Origin: JANPBY01 sp963805505
Lineage (GTDB): Bacteria > Actinomycetota > Actinomycetes > DATJPE01
Assembly (NCBI GenBank): GCA_963805505.1
Contig: CAWDUP010000004.1
Span: forward strand, 62,001 to 126,000
Direction: 5' to 3'
DNA length: 64,000 bases
How positions within the stretch are numbered: the stretch's first letter is position 1; each line of letters opens with the position of its first letter. Shown here in pieces: positions 44,433 through 53,349 of the stretch. The notes under the pieces were generated by a model. The model searched no databases, was not told the DNA's origin, and worked only from the letters and a program-made list of their open reading frames with translations. The position numbers were made by a program, and so were the translations under genes.

Positions 44433-45086
44433 TCAGTTGCGCTGCGTCCAGTCGGACCGGGATCGCTGTCTCGCATCCGCGAGCGCTCGCCGCCGGGTGG
44501 CAGTCGGGTCGACCACGGTGAGTCCGGCAAGCCAGTCATAGACCGATCGCCGTCGGCCGAGCAGGCACGGCGCCCAACCCAGCAGCACGACAAGCATCGC
44601 CAGGATCGCATCGTTGCCGGCCCCGATGGCCAAGAAGAGCGTCACGGGCACGACCCAGCGCGCGGCGACCCGCCAGCGCGCGGGGCGAGGATCGGCGAAC
44701 TCCAGCTCGGAGGCCCGCAAGCCGAGGCTGGTGCGGCCCTGATCCCGCAGCGCCCCCGACAGCCCGAGCACGCCGACGAGCAGGACGAGGGCCATCAAGG
44801 CGAGAACCCAGACCGGGGCGTCTCCAGCCAGCGGACCGGTGATCTCAGGAGGTGCGCCGCCAGCGCTGATGTCGGGAGTCATGCTGGGGACGAAGGGCGC
44901 CGTGGCAAACCACACCACGACCATCACGATGATCGACAGGACGAGCATCGAGATCCAGTCCACGAGCAGGGCCACCGCCCGCGCCCCGGGAGATGCTTGC
45001 ACCGCGACGTCGGTGGAACGGTCGCGCCTCGGTCCCTGCTGGCTTCCCGCGCCGTCCACGGCGTCGTCGCCCGGTCGCTCAACCAT
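44433..45086 (-). CDS. RDD-family membrane protein
   Basis: A 217-residue protein with the RDD layout. A helix begins A-R-A-V-A-L-L-V-D-W with the Arg/Asp pair, a second hydrophobic segment follows at about residues 85-115, and D-Q-G-R-T-S-L-G-L-R-A precedes the last helices. I chose ATG 45086; GTG 45116, overlapping the phzF-like stop, is possible. The function is unknown; some RDD proteins are transport-related. Confidence 0.78.
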   Translation of the reverse strand: MVERPGDDAVDGAGSQQGPRRDRSTDVAVQASPGARAVALLVDWISMLVLSIIVMVVVWFATAPFVPSMTPDISAGGAPPEITGPLAGDAPVWVLALMALVLLVGVLGLSGALRDQGRTSLGLRASELEFADPRPARWRVAARWVVPVTLFLAIGAGNDAILAMLVVLLGWAPCLLGRRRSVYDWLAGLTVVDPTATRRRALADARQRSRSDWTQRN

Positions 45087-45112
45087 GCCGAAACGGTACT
45101 CCGGGAACTCGC

Positions 45113-46069
45113 TCACGGGACACGGATTTGTCCGGAGGCGATGGCTACGGCGGAACCGCTGATCGTCGTGCCGGTCGGTTCGCCCCCGACAGTGGTCACG
45201 GTGCACTCGATCGTCGAACGCCGTCCCATCTCTACCCCCTGCACGACCGTGAACCTCGCCGTGCCGCTCGGCACGAGGCCGGACACCGACAGCCAGACGG
45301 CCAAGGCCCCCGCCGCCGATCCGGTGGCTGGGTCCTCGGCGGCGTTGAGGTCGGCGGTGAACATCCGGGTCGCCGCGGTAGCCGTACTCGGATCCCAGCT
45401 CACCAGGTAGACGCCGGTGGCGATCCCGTCCGGGAAGGCGAAGGCGCTCAACAGCGCGATGTCAGGGGAGCACTGCGCGAGCGCCTCCGGGCGGACCGGG
45501 ATGACCAGGTAGTCGATGCCGACACCGCAGACTCGCGCCGGCGCGATCGGGTCCACCACCTCGCCGCCGAGGCCGGCGGCGGCGAGACCAGCGGAGGGAT
45601 CGGCCGCCTTCTCCCAGTGCGGGTTTCCGCCTTCCAGGGTGACCTGCCCCTCGGGGGTGATCTCCAACGGCAACAGCCCAGCTCCGCAGGCCTGGGTCGC
45701 GCGACCCCCAGTCACCAGACCGCGGCGCTGCAGCACCCACGCCGTGCCGATCGAGGGGTGCCCCGCGTAGGGGAGCTCGGTCACCGGGGTGAAGATACGA
45801 AGGACGTACGTCGCCCCCGCTGCCCGTTGACCGTCATCGGGCGTGAGCGGGAACGCCGTCTCCGACAAGGCGAACTCCCTGGCCAGCGTCTGCATCTGCT
45901 CGCCGGTCAGCGCCTGCGCCCCGCGCACCACAGCGAGGGGGTTGCCGCGAAACGCCTCGTCAGTGAAGACATCGACGATGTCGTAGTCGAGCAGGTCCGG
46001 CCCGATCCCTCCGGCCAGCGTCGAAGGGTCGTTGCCACTCTCACTGCCACCACGCCAGAAGTCAGCCAT
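45113..46069 (-). CDS. PhzF-family isomerase/epimerase
   Basis: A 318-residue PhzF-fold protein. Marks are D-V-F-T-D-E-A-F-R-G-N-P-L-A-V-V, the active-site Glu in L-S-E-T-A-F, the R-I-F-T-P-V-T-E-L-P-Y-A-G-H-P segment and D-P-A-T-G-S-A-A-G. No phenazine genes are near, so it is probably a general isomerase of unknown substrate. ATG 46069 has AGGA about 10 bases upstream. Confidence 0.88.
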   Translation of the reverse strand: MADFWRGGSESGNDPSTLAGGIGPDLLDYDIVDVFTDEAFRGNPLAVVRGAQALTGEQMQTLAREFALSETAFPLTPDDGQRAAGATYVLRIFTPVTELPYAGHPSIGTAWVLQRRGLVTGGRATQACGAGLLPLEITPEGQVTLEGGNPHWEKAADPSAGLAAAGLGGEVVDPIAPARVCGVGIDYLVIPVRPEALAQCSPDIALLSAFAFPDGIATGVYLVSWDPSTATAATRMFTADLNAAEDPATGSAAGALAVWLSVSGLVPSGTARFTVVQGVEMGRRSTIECTVTTVGGEPTGTTISGSAVAIASGQIRVP

Positions 46070-46207
46070 GGCGGCGATCCTGGCACTGACCGGCGTGCGC
46101 CCAGCACCGCCCATCACTGACCAGCACGTGGACCCGCCCGGTTGACCGCCCCCGGCCGATCGGCGCGGCCTCACCGCTGCTCCACCTGCCCGCACTAGCC
46201 TGGCGAG

Positions 46208-47506
46208 GTGAGCGGCGCGACGGTCTTCATCGCCCGCCTGGTAGGCGTGTCGGTGTTCGACCCCAACGGTGACCAGGTGGGTCGTACTCGCGATGTCATC
46301 GTCACCCTCGGTACGACTGCCGAGTCCGCCAGAGTCACCGGGCTGGTCGTCGAGGTCCCGATGCGGCGACGCATCTTCGTGCCCATGACGCGGGTGACCG
46401 CGGTCGATCCCGGTCAGGTCGTCACGACCGGACTGGTCAACATGCGCCGCTTCGAGCAGCGTGCCGCTGAGACTCTGGTGGTCGGAGACCTGTTCGACCG
46501 CGTGGTCACCATCGTCGAGACCGGTGAGCCGGTGACGGTGGTCGATGTCGCCATGGCGCAGACGAGGACCCACGACTGGAAGCTCAGCAAGGTCCACGTG
46601 CGCAAGAGCGCGCCCGGCGGGTTCCGCCGACGTGGGGCAACCGTGACGCTGGACTGGGCCGAGGTCACGGGATTTGCGACGGCCGAGGCCAACCAGGGGG
46701 CCGCCAACCTGCTCGCCACCATGGACAAGATGCGCCCGGCCGATCTTGCCCAGGTGCTGCATGAGCTGTCACCCAAACGACGTGGCGAAGTCGCCGCGGC
46801 ACTCGACGACGAGCAGCTGGCAGACGTGCTCGAGGAGCTGCCCGACGACGACCAGGTGGAGATCCTTGGTGTGCTCGCCCAGGAGCGGGCCGCCGATGTC
46901 CTCGAGGCCATGGCCCCCGACGATGCCGCCGACCTGCTGGGAGAGCTGCCCCCGGAGCAGGCTCAGCGGCTGCTGGGGCTGATGGAGCCCGACGATGCCG
47001 ATGACGTCCGCCGACTCCTGTCCTATGACGAATACACCGCCGGCGGGATGATGACGACCGAACCTGTGGTCCTCCCACCCGACGCAACCGTCGCGGAGGC
47101 GCTGGCCAGGGTCCGCAACCCTGACCTGTCCCCTGCCCTGGCCTCCCAGGTGTACGTCTGCCGACCTCCGCTCGAGACACCGACCGGCCGGTTCATCGGG
47201 GTCTGCCACTTCCAGCGGCTGCTTCGTGAGCCGCCGTCGGCTCTGGTTGCAGGAGTCAGCGACACCGATCTCGAGGCGTTGCCGGCCGATGCCGCGCTGC
47301 CCGAGGTCGCGGCCTACCTGGCCGCCTACGACATGGTGGCGGCCCCCGTCGTCGACGCGAGCGACCATCTGCTCGGCGCGGTGACCATCGACGACGTCCT
47401 CGACCACATGCTCCCGGACGACTGGCGCGAACGCGACGTCCAGGAGGCGGCACAGGCTTCCTCGTCGGAGTCGGCACGGGATGAGGCGGTGGGCCATGGC
47501 GCGTGA
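46208..47506 (+). CDS. PRC-barrel/MgtE-N/CBS-domain protein without a transporter domain
   Basis: A 432-residue cytoplasmic protein. A PRC-barrel-like region (about residues 8-75; F-D-P-N-G-D-Q-V-G-R-T-R-D-V) is followed by a MgtE N-terminal superhelical domain (about 175-285; repeated L-A-D-V-L-E-E-L-P and A-A-D-L-L-G-E-L-P) and two CBS motifs (about 290-410). The five-helix Mg2+ channel of MgtE is missing. It may sense Mg2+ or nucleotides. It overlaps the DUF1003 membrane protein gene, a likely partner. Confidence 0.85.
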   Translation: MSGATVFIARLVGVSVFDPNGDQVGRTRDVIVTLGTTAESARVTGLVVEVPMRRRIFVPMTRVTAVDPGQVVTTGLVNMRRFEQRAAETLVVGDLFDRVVTIVETGEPVTVVDVAMAQTRTHDWKLSKVHVRKSAPGGFRRRGATVTLDWAEVTGFATAEANQGAANLLATMDKMRPADLAQVLHELSPKRRGEVAAALDDEQLADVLEELPDDDQVEILGVLAQERAADVLEAMAPDDAADLLGELPPEQAQRLLGLMEPDDADDVRRLLSYDEYTAGGMMTTEPVVLPPDATVAEALARVRNPDLSPALASQVYVCRPPLETPTGRFIGVCHFQRLLREPPSALVAGVSDTDLEALPADAALPEVAAYLAAYDMVAAPVVDASDHLLGAVTIDDVLDHMLPDDWRERDVQEAAQASSSESARDEAVGHGA

Positions 47507-48014
47507 ATCACGCATCCCGCGTCTCGACCAGCCGCTGGATCCGAATCGCCGCCTGCCCAGACCGGCGTATGACCCGGAGTCCTTCGGTCGTTGGTCGGAA
47601 CGCGTGGCCCGCTTCATCGGAACGGGTCGCTTCCTGGTCTACATGACCGTGTTCGTGGTGACCTGGATCGGCTGGAACGTCTTTGCCCCGGATGACCTGA
47701 AGTTCGACCCTTTCCCGTTCATCCTGCTCACCTTGGTCCTGTCCCTGCAGGCGTCCTACGCCGCGCCCTTGATCCTGCTGGCGCAAAACCGGCAAGTGGA
47801 CCGCGACCGGGTCACCTACGACCAGGATCGAGCCCAGAACGAGCGCTCCATAGCCGACACGGAGTACCTCACCCGCGAGGTAGCCGACGTCCGGATCGCG
47901 CTGGGAGAGGTCGCCACACGTGACTTCTTGCGCTCGGAGCTGCGCGACCTGCTCGAGGAGCTCCTCGACGAGCTCCGCGACGAACCACCGACGAAGACTC
48001 CGCGGGCCGGCTAG
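47496..48014 (+). CDS. DUF1003 membrane protein
   Basis: A 172-residue protein with two membrane helices (about residues 52-68 and 80-100) containing the DUF1003 marks F-I-G-T-G-R-F-L-V-Y-M-T-V-F, W-I-G-W-N and L-Q-A-S-Y-A-A-P-L-I-L-L-A-Q-N-R-Q, then an acidic coiled-coil tail. The start overlaps the MgtE-N gene by 11 bases. The function is unknown. Confidence 0.85.
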   Translation: MARESRIPRLDQPLDPNRRLPRPAYDPESFGRWSERVARFIGTGRFLVYMTVFVVTWIGWNVFAPDDLKFDPFPFILLTLVLSLQASYAAPLILLAQNRQVDRDRVTYDQDRAQNERSIADTEYLTREVADVRIALGEVATRDFLRSELRDLLEELLDELRDEPPTKTPRAG

Positions 48015-48072
48015 GCGCATCAGCGACTCGACCGAAGCGTGGATACCCCGACGGCCGACGTAGGCTCGAGGC

Positions 48073-49209
48073 ATGCCGACTGTTCCCGTTGACCAGATCA
48101 TGGCCGCGCTGGCCAAGGTCGATGATCCCGAGATCCATCGCCCGATCACCGAGCTCGGCATGGTCGACGCAGTCACGGCAGACGAGTCCGGCGCGGTCGA
48201 CGTACGCATCCTGCTCACGGTCGCCGGCTGTCCGATGCGGACGGAGATCACCGAGCGCGTGACCCGGGCGGTTCGCAGCGTTGCCGGTGTCACCGACGTG
48301 CATGTCGAGCTCGCGGTCATGTCGGACGAGCAGCGCAAGGCGATGACCGGCATGCTGCGCGGTGGTCGAGCCGAGCCCGAGGTCCCCTTCGCCAAGCCGG
48401 AGTCGTTGACCCGCGTCTATGCCATCGCGTCGGGCAAGGGAGGTGTCGGCAAGTCCTCGGTCACCGTGAACCTGGCTACGGCGATGGCGGCGCGTGGACT
48501 GTCGGTGGGCGTGGTCGATGCCGACATCTACGGCCACTCGATCCCGCGCATGCTCGGCGCAGACCAGCGGCCGACTCCCGTCGAGAACATGATCATGCCG
48601 CCCTCGGCGCACGGGGTGAAGGTCATCTCCATCGGCATGTTCACCTCGGGAAACACCCCCGTCGTCTGGCGGGGGCCGATGCTCCACCGCGCGCTTCAGC
48701 AGTTCCTCGCCGATGTGTGGTGGGGCGACCTGGACGTGCTGTTGATGGACCTCCCGCCGGGCACCGGCGACATCGCCATCTCCGTCGCGCAGCTGGTCCC
48801 GAACGCAGAGATCCTGGTGGTCACCACGCCTCAGCTGGCGGCGGCCGAGGTGGCCGAACGGGCGGGCTCAATCGCGCTGCAGACCCACCAGCGCATCGTC
48901 GGCGTGATCGAGAACATGGCGTGGCTGGAGCTGCCCGACGGCAGTCGGCTGGACCTGTTCGGAAGCGGCGGCGGACAGCGGGTGGCCGAGGCGTTGAGTC
49001 GCTCGACCGGCACCGACGTGCCGCTGCTGGGCCAGATCCCCATGGACGTGGCACTTCGCGAGGGCGGCGACCTCGGGGTCCCCCTGGTCGTCTCCGACCC
49101 CAGCGCCCCAGCGGCCCAGGTCCTCGACGAGATCGCCGACCGGCTCGGTGGGCGACCTCGCGGTCTCGCGGGGCGCTCGCTGGGGCTGACGCCCGCGGCT
49201 CGGGCGTGA
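48073..49209 (+). CDS. mrp: Mrp/ApbC iron-sulfur cluster carrier ATPase
   Basis: A 378-residue protein with an N-terminal MIP18/DUF59 domain (about residues 5-90, V-D-D-P-E-I) and a P-loop ATPase domain with G121-K-G-G-V-G-K-S128. It is thought to load Fe-S clusters onto target proteins. The C-x-x-C pair of many Mrp proteins is absent (E-N-M-A-W-L-E-L instead), which I recall as usual in actinobacteria. It converges on tatB, 12 bases away. Confidence 0.92.
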   Translation: MPTVPVDQIMAALAKVDDPEIHRPITELGMVDAVTADESGAVDVRILLTVAGCPMRTEITERVTRAVRSVAGVTDVHVELAVMSDEQRKAMTGMLRGGRAEPEVPFAKPESLTRVYAIASGKGGVGKSSVTVNLATAMAARGLSVGVVDADIYGHSIPRMLGADQRPTPVENMIMPPSAHGVKVISIGMFTSGNTPVVWRGPMLHRALQQFLADVWWGDLDVLLMDLPPGTGDIAISVAQLVPNAEILVVTTPQLAAAEVAERAGSIALQTHQRIVGVIENMAWLELPDGSRLDLFGSGGGQRVAEALSRSTGTDVPLLGQIPMDVALREGGDLGVPLVVSDPSAPAAQVLDEIADRLGGRPRGLAGRSLGLTPAARA

Positions 49210-49221
49210 CGCGAGGGATCG

Positions 49222-49623
49222 CTAGGTTGCGTCCGAGTCGTAGTGGGGGGACTCATAGCTGGTAGCGGCCGGCGGAATCGGCTGGGCCGCGGTCTGCCCG
49301 TTGACCGCTTCGCCGTTCACCGCCTTCGGCTCCGCGGCTGCGTCGGTCGATCCCTCACCGAAGAGCCGTTCGAGGTCGCTCTTCTCGTCGAGCAGCTGCC
49401 GCTTGACGAAGGCGCGAGGGTCCAGATCGCTCAGGTTCAGATCGGCGAACTCCGACCCCAGAGAGCCCGTCACTTCCTCTTTCGCTTCCCGGGCCATGTC
49501 ACGCAGCTGGCGAAGCATCCGACCTGCATCGGCGGCGAACTTGGGCAGCTTGTCGGGCCCGAAGATGAACAGCGCTATCGCTGCCAGCGCGAGCAGCTCG
49601 AAGAACCCGACGTCGAACACCAC
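49222..49623 (-). CDS. tatB: Sec-independent translocase subunit TatB
   Basis: A 133-residue protein with an N-terminal membrane helix, then F-G-P-D-K-L-P hinge residues and an amphipathic helix (A-G-R-M-L-R-Q-L-R-D-M-A), as in TatB/TatA. The length and long polar tail favour TatB over TatA. It follows htrA in the order sigE, anti-sigma, htrA, tatB. Confidence 0.9.
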   Translation of the reverse strand: MVFDVGFFELLALAAIALFIFGPDKLPKFAADAGRMLRQLRDMAREAKEEVTGSLGSEFADLNLSDLDPRAFVKRQLLDEKSDLERLFGEGSTDAAAEPKAVNGEAVNGQTAAQPIPPAATSYESPHYDSDAT

Positions 49624-49662
49624 CCCAGCGTACGTCTCCGCGCCGCGTGACCGGTCGTCTAC

Positions 49663-51144
49663 TCAGTCCTTGGCCTCGCCGAGCACGACCGGGATCGTCT
49701 CTTGCTCGCCGTTGCGTTCGATGGTCAAGGTCACGGTGTCGCCAGGCACCTGGGCCCGGATCGCGACGATCAGCTCATCAGGTCCGGCAACCGCAGTCTG
49801 GTCGATGGCGACGATGACGTCTCCTGGCAGAACACCCGCCTGATCCGCGGGTCCGCCGTCGGCGACGCCCGGGCTGCCGTCGGCCGCCTGGTCCGCGATC
49901 CGCACTCCCTTCCCGGTGTAGGTCGGGTCGAGGCTGGCGCCGATGATCGGGTAGGACGCTGACCCGGTCTGGATCAGCTGCTCGGCGGTTCGCCTGGCCT
50001 GGTTGATCGGGATGGAGAAGCCGAGTCCGATCGATCCGGACTGGCTCCCGAGATCGGTGCTCAACGTGGCGATCGCGCTGTTGACCCCGATGACCTTGCC
50101 CGAGCCATCGACGAGGGGGCCACCGGAGTTGCCCGGGTTGATCGCCGCATCGGTCTGCAGGGCTGCGATGTAGGACACGTCGGACCCGCTGCCTTCCCCT
50201 GCGGTGACCGGCCGGTCGACGGCGGAGATGATGCCCGACGTGACGGTGCCCGACAGTCCGAGCGGTGAGCCGATGGCGATCGCCGAGTCGCCCACCACGA
50301 CGGAGTCGGAGTTGCCCAGGGGCGCCACCGGCAGGCCGGAGCGTTCGACCTTGAGGACCGCCAGGTCGTAGGTGGTCGTGGTTCCGACGACCTGCGCGGG
50401 CTCGGCCGATCCATCGTTGAACGTCACAGTGATGGCGCTTCCCGGGCCGCCTGCCGCTACGACGTGGTTGTTGGTCAGCAGATAGCCGTCCTCGGTGAGC
50501 ACGAAGCCGGAACCGGTCCCACCGGAGTTGCCGTCCCGAACCTCGATGGAGACCACGCTCGGCAGCATGCGATCGGCGATGCCTGCAACGGTGCGCGGCG
50601 GACGCGCCAGGTCACCGGTGGGGGTTGTCCCCAGCGAGACCGACGAGTTCGTGGTCGTGCCATCACCCATGCGAGCACCCACGACCCCGCCGAGAAGCCC
50701 GGCGATCAAGGCGATCCCCAGGCCCCCGGCCACCAGAGCCACCCAGCCCGGACCGCGCCCGGGTGGTCGCCCGGCATTGCCGAGGGTGTCCCAGTCCTGC
50801 GGAGCAGCCGGCGGCAGCGTGTAGGGCCACGGCGGGCCTGAGCCGAGCGGCGGCCCTTCGGAAGGCGGGGCATAGGCGCTGCCATAGATCGCGTCGTAGG
50901 GCGAGCTCGCCGGACTTGGTCCGATGACCCGGGTGTCTCCGATCCCCGCGTCCGGCACGGCGAAGGGTGTGCTGTCGACGGGCGCGTCAGAGCCTGGCCC
51001 GGGATCTGCATCCGCCGCACTTTCAGCTTCTGCTGGCCCCATCCGTCGTGGGTCGGCATCGCCCCCACGGTCATCGGAATCACGCGGTGGCGCCCACGGG
51101 TCGGAGGCCCGCGCCCACCAGGCCGGCCGCTCGTCCTCCGTCAC
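49663..51144 (-). CDS. htrA: HtrA/DegP-type membrane-anchored serine protease with PDZ domain
   Basis: A 493-residue envelope protease. A Pro/Ala/Asp-rich cytoplasmic segment (about residues 1-130) precedes a membrane helix (about 134-158), a trypsin-like domain with H227 (T-N-N-H-V-V), D260 (Y-D-L-A-V-L-K) and S340 (G-N-S-G-G-P), and one C-terminal PDZ domain. I chose GTG 51144 with AAAGGTG upstream. It belongs to the sigma-E envelope stress group and may degrade damaged exported proteins or its anti-sigma factor. Confidence 0.93.
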   Translation of the reverse strand: MTEDERPAWWARASDPWAPPRDSDDRGGDADPRRMGPAEAESAADADPGPGSDAPVDSTPFAVPDAGIGDTRVIGPSPASSPYDAIYGSAYAPPSEGPPLGSGPPWPYTLPPAAPQDWDTLGNAGRPPGRGPGWVALVAGGLGIALIAGLLGGVVGARMGDGTTTNSSVSLGTTPTGDLARPPRTVAGIADRMLPSVVSIEVRDGNSGGTGSGFVLTEDGYLLTNNHVVAAGGPGSAITVTFNDGSAEPAQVVGTTTTYDLAVLKVERSGLPVAPLGNSDSVVVGDSAIAIGSPLGLSGTVTSGIISAVDRPVTAGEGSGSDVSYIAALQTDAAINPGNSGGPLVDGSGKVIGVNSAIATLSTDLGSQSGSIGLGFSIPINQARRTAEQLIQTGSASYPIIGASLDPTYTGKGVRIADQAADGSPGVADGGPADQAGVLPGDVIVAIDQTAVAGPDELIVAIRAQVPGDTVTLTIERNGEQETIPVVLGEAKD

Positions 51145-51169
51145 TGGCGCACCTTTCGCGGGATCGGCG

Positions 51170-52618
51170 TCAGCCGAACGGGTCAAACCACGAGCCTACG
51201 CGCGCCAGTCCGGTGCTGACCCGCCCGAGGCGATCAGTCCCGTCGGCCGGGGGCGGATCTTCGGCCGCCAGGCTCTCGACGACCGCAGAGATCGCCGCTT
51301 CGTCGCCGAGCACCGTGATCACGAGCGGACCTTCGGCCCAGGTGGCCTGGCTCGGTACGCCGTCTCGATGGAATACCTGTCGGCCGTTCTGGGTGCCGAC
51401 GGCGTAGTCGGTCAGCTGGGCCGGGTCCAGGCGAGCCCGCTGCTCGAAGACCGACACTGCGCGCAGCCCGTCGGTGTAGACCAGGTGCAGAACCGGGGCG
51501 GGGGTCCCCTCGGCCAACCGTGCGTCGAAGGCGTCGAGGTCACCCGCGATGGTCGCGCCCGGGCACAGCCAGCCGTCCGCCTCTACCGCGGCAGGAGTCG
51601 TACCACCTGGTGCCTCCACCCAGGTCGCGGTCGTTGCGATGGGGAGGTGCTTGGGCATGACGGCTGCCTCGTCGACGGCCACCGTGGTGAAGCGGTGACT
51701 GGACTCGGGGTGGCCGGCGGCGTCGTAGCGCTCACTGGCTAGCGGGAGACCCGTTGCTCGATCGATCCAGAATCGCGCCGCCACCTCCCCATCCGCGGAA
51801 TAGGCCGCTACCCGATCAGCGGCGCGACCGGCCACGGTGGCTGACCCGTCGGGTACCACGACGTAGCGACTGGACAGGAGGGCGAGGGCGTCACGTCCCT
51901 CCACCGCGTCCGTCGGTGCTTCTGGTCGGAACGACGCTGCTGACCGACCATCGGACACCAGCCGCGTGGCGGTTCCGTGCCCGGCGATGTGACTGATCTC
52001 AGCCACGGCAGCCCGCTCGGAACCGTCCCGGTCGATCAGCCACTGCTGAACGCCTCGATAGCTCACGGTCTGCAGGGCTCCGGCGCCCTCACGCAGCCGT
52101 TGCACCGCAGACACTGGCGCGGAGTTCTTCCCGGCCGCCGCGGCCTGCACCGTCGACTCGCCCGCGCTGCCCCAGAACGGTAGGTCACCGGCCGTCGCGG
52201 CGTGCTGGACGGTGAGACTCTCGGGCGACACGGCAACCGCCTGGTCACCGGACGAGCCACCGACCGTCCAGGCGACGCCGACCAGCGCAAGCCCGGCGAC
52301 CACCCCGGACACGGCAACCCGCTGGGTCACGTCTCGCCTACTGGCGGTCGATGCGGCAGAGCTCGGCCGCCGTTGCGGCACACCGGTGGAGGGCATCGCA
52401 GCGAGGGCGGCCAAGAAGTCGTCCTGCGGGTGCAACGACGCGGCCTGGCTGGTGGCACGGTCTCCGCCGCGGAGCAGGTCGCGCACCCGGATCTGCTCGT
52501 CGACCTGGGCGCGGCACCGCTCGCAGGTCGCGAGGTGCTCACGCGCCTGCGACGCCTCAGCCGCGGGAAGGGCACCGTCGACGTACGCAGCGGCTCGCGA
52601 TCCGAGGTGGCCGTTCAC
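51170..52618 (-). CDS. Anti-sigma factor fused to a MucB/RseB-like sensor domain
   Basis: A 482-residue protein. The cytoplasmic N-terminus holds a zinc anti-sigma motif H-L-A-T-C-E-R-C, a membrane helix follows at about residues 107-125, and the extracytoplasmic part of about 350 residues resembles MucB/RseB (F-W-I-D-R-A-T-G-L-P-L-A-S-E-R-Y-D, later L-V-Y-T-D-G-L-R-A-V-S-V-F). In most bacteria RseA and RseB are separate. The GTGA overlap with sigE shows the sigma and anti-sigma are coupled. Confidence 0.85.
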   Translation of the reverse strand: MNGHLGSRAAAYVDGALPAAEASQAREHLATCERCRAQVDEQIRVRDLLRGGDRATSQAASLHPQDDFLAALAAMPSTGVPQRRPSSAASTASRRDVTQRVAVSGVVAGLALVGVAWTVGGSSGDQAVAVSPESLTVQHAATAGDLPFWGSAGESTVQAAAAGKNSAPVSAVQRLREGAGALQTVSYRGVQQWLIDRDGSERAAVAEISHIAGHGTATRLVSDGRSAASFRPEAPTDAVEGRDALALLSSRYVVVPDGSATVAGRAADRVAAYSADGEVAARFWIDRATGLPLASERYDAAGHPESSHRFTTVAVDEAAVMPKHLPIATTATWVEAPGGTTPAAVEADGWLCPGATIAGDLDAFDARLAEGTPAPVLHLVYTDGLRAVSVFEQRARLDPAQLTDYAVGTQNGRQVFHRDGVPSQATWAEGPLVITVLGDEAAISAVVESLAAEDPPPADGTDRLGRVSTGLARVGSWFDPFG

Positions 52619-53220
52619 TGCAGCTCCACCGCCTGATCGCCACGTCGGGTCGGGTCGAGGTGGGGCAGGGCAGCCCGAAGCTGGGTACGGCCCCGGTGGA
52701 TGCGGCTGCGCACGGTACCCATGGGGACATCGAGGATGACGGCGATCTCCTCGTAGGTGAGCCCCTCGATGTCGCACAGGACCACCGCGGCTCGAAACGG
52801 CGGGGCCAGCGCGTCCAGGGCAGCCTGGATGTCGGAGTCGAGGGTGCGCTCGAGATAGTCACGCTCCGGCGTCGGCTCGCGCCCCGGCCAACGATCGTTT
52901 GCGTCGTCTCCGAGCGGCCCGAAGCGGATGCGTGCCTTGCGCCGCACGCCGTCGAGGAACAAGTTGGTCGTGATCCGGTGCAGCCAGCCCTCGAAGGATC
53001 CCGGTGTGTAACGCTCGAGTGAGCGAAAGACACGGATGAACACATCCTGTGTGAGGTCCTCTGCGTCGGGGCGATTGCCGGTGAGGCGATAGGCGAGGCG
53101 ATAGACCCGATCACCGTGGCGGGAGACAACTTCTTCCCAGGACAGGTCCGCAGGGTCGAGCACCGGGTCGGGGGCAGCAGCGGCCCGCTCACCACGGAGG
53201 TCCTCGACCGGGCTGGTCAC
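52615..53220 (-). CDS. sigE: ECF RNA polymerase sigma factor SigE
   Basis: A 201-residue ECF sigma factor with region 2 (Y-R-L-T-G-N-R-P-D-A-E-D-L-T-Q-D-V-F-I-R-V-F) and region 4 (L-T-Y-E-E-I-A-V-I-L-D-V-P-M-G-T-V-R-S-R-I-H-R-G-R). GTG 53220 has a very good AAGGGGA site. It heads sigE, anti-sigma, htrA, tatB, and should direct the envelope stress response. Confidence 0.92.
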   Translation of the reverse strand: MTSPVEDLRGERAAAAPDPVLDPADLSWEEVVSRHGDRVYRLAYRLTGNRPDAEDLTQDVFIRVFRSLERYTPGSFEGWLHRITTNLFLDGVRRKARIRFGPLGDDANDRWPGREPTPERDYLERTLDSDIQAALDALAPPFRAAVVLCDIEGLTYEEIAVILDVPMGTVRSRIHRGRTQLRAALPHLDPTRRGDQAVELQ

Positions 53221-53349
53221 GTGTCCCCTTCGACTCGCCGGCGGCTGCCGACCTGGCTCGCAGCATCCTGTGTGCACGATCCGCCGACTCCCATGGTCGC
53301 GCGAGATGCCCGCAGGACCAAACCCGGCCAGGCCCCGTATCCTGCGCGG

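Noticed and set aside
45113..46069. Phenazine biosynthesis gene
   Set aside because: Only the PhzF fold is present; no other phz genes lie nearby.
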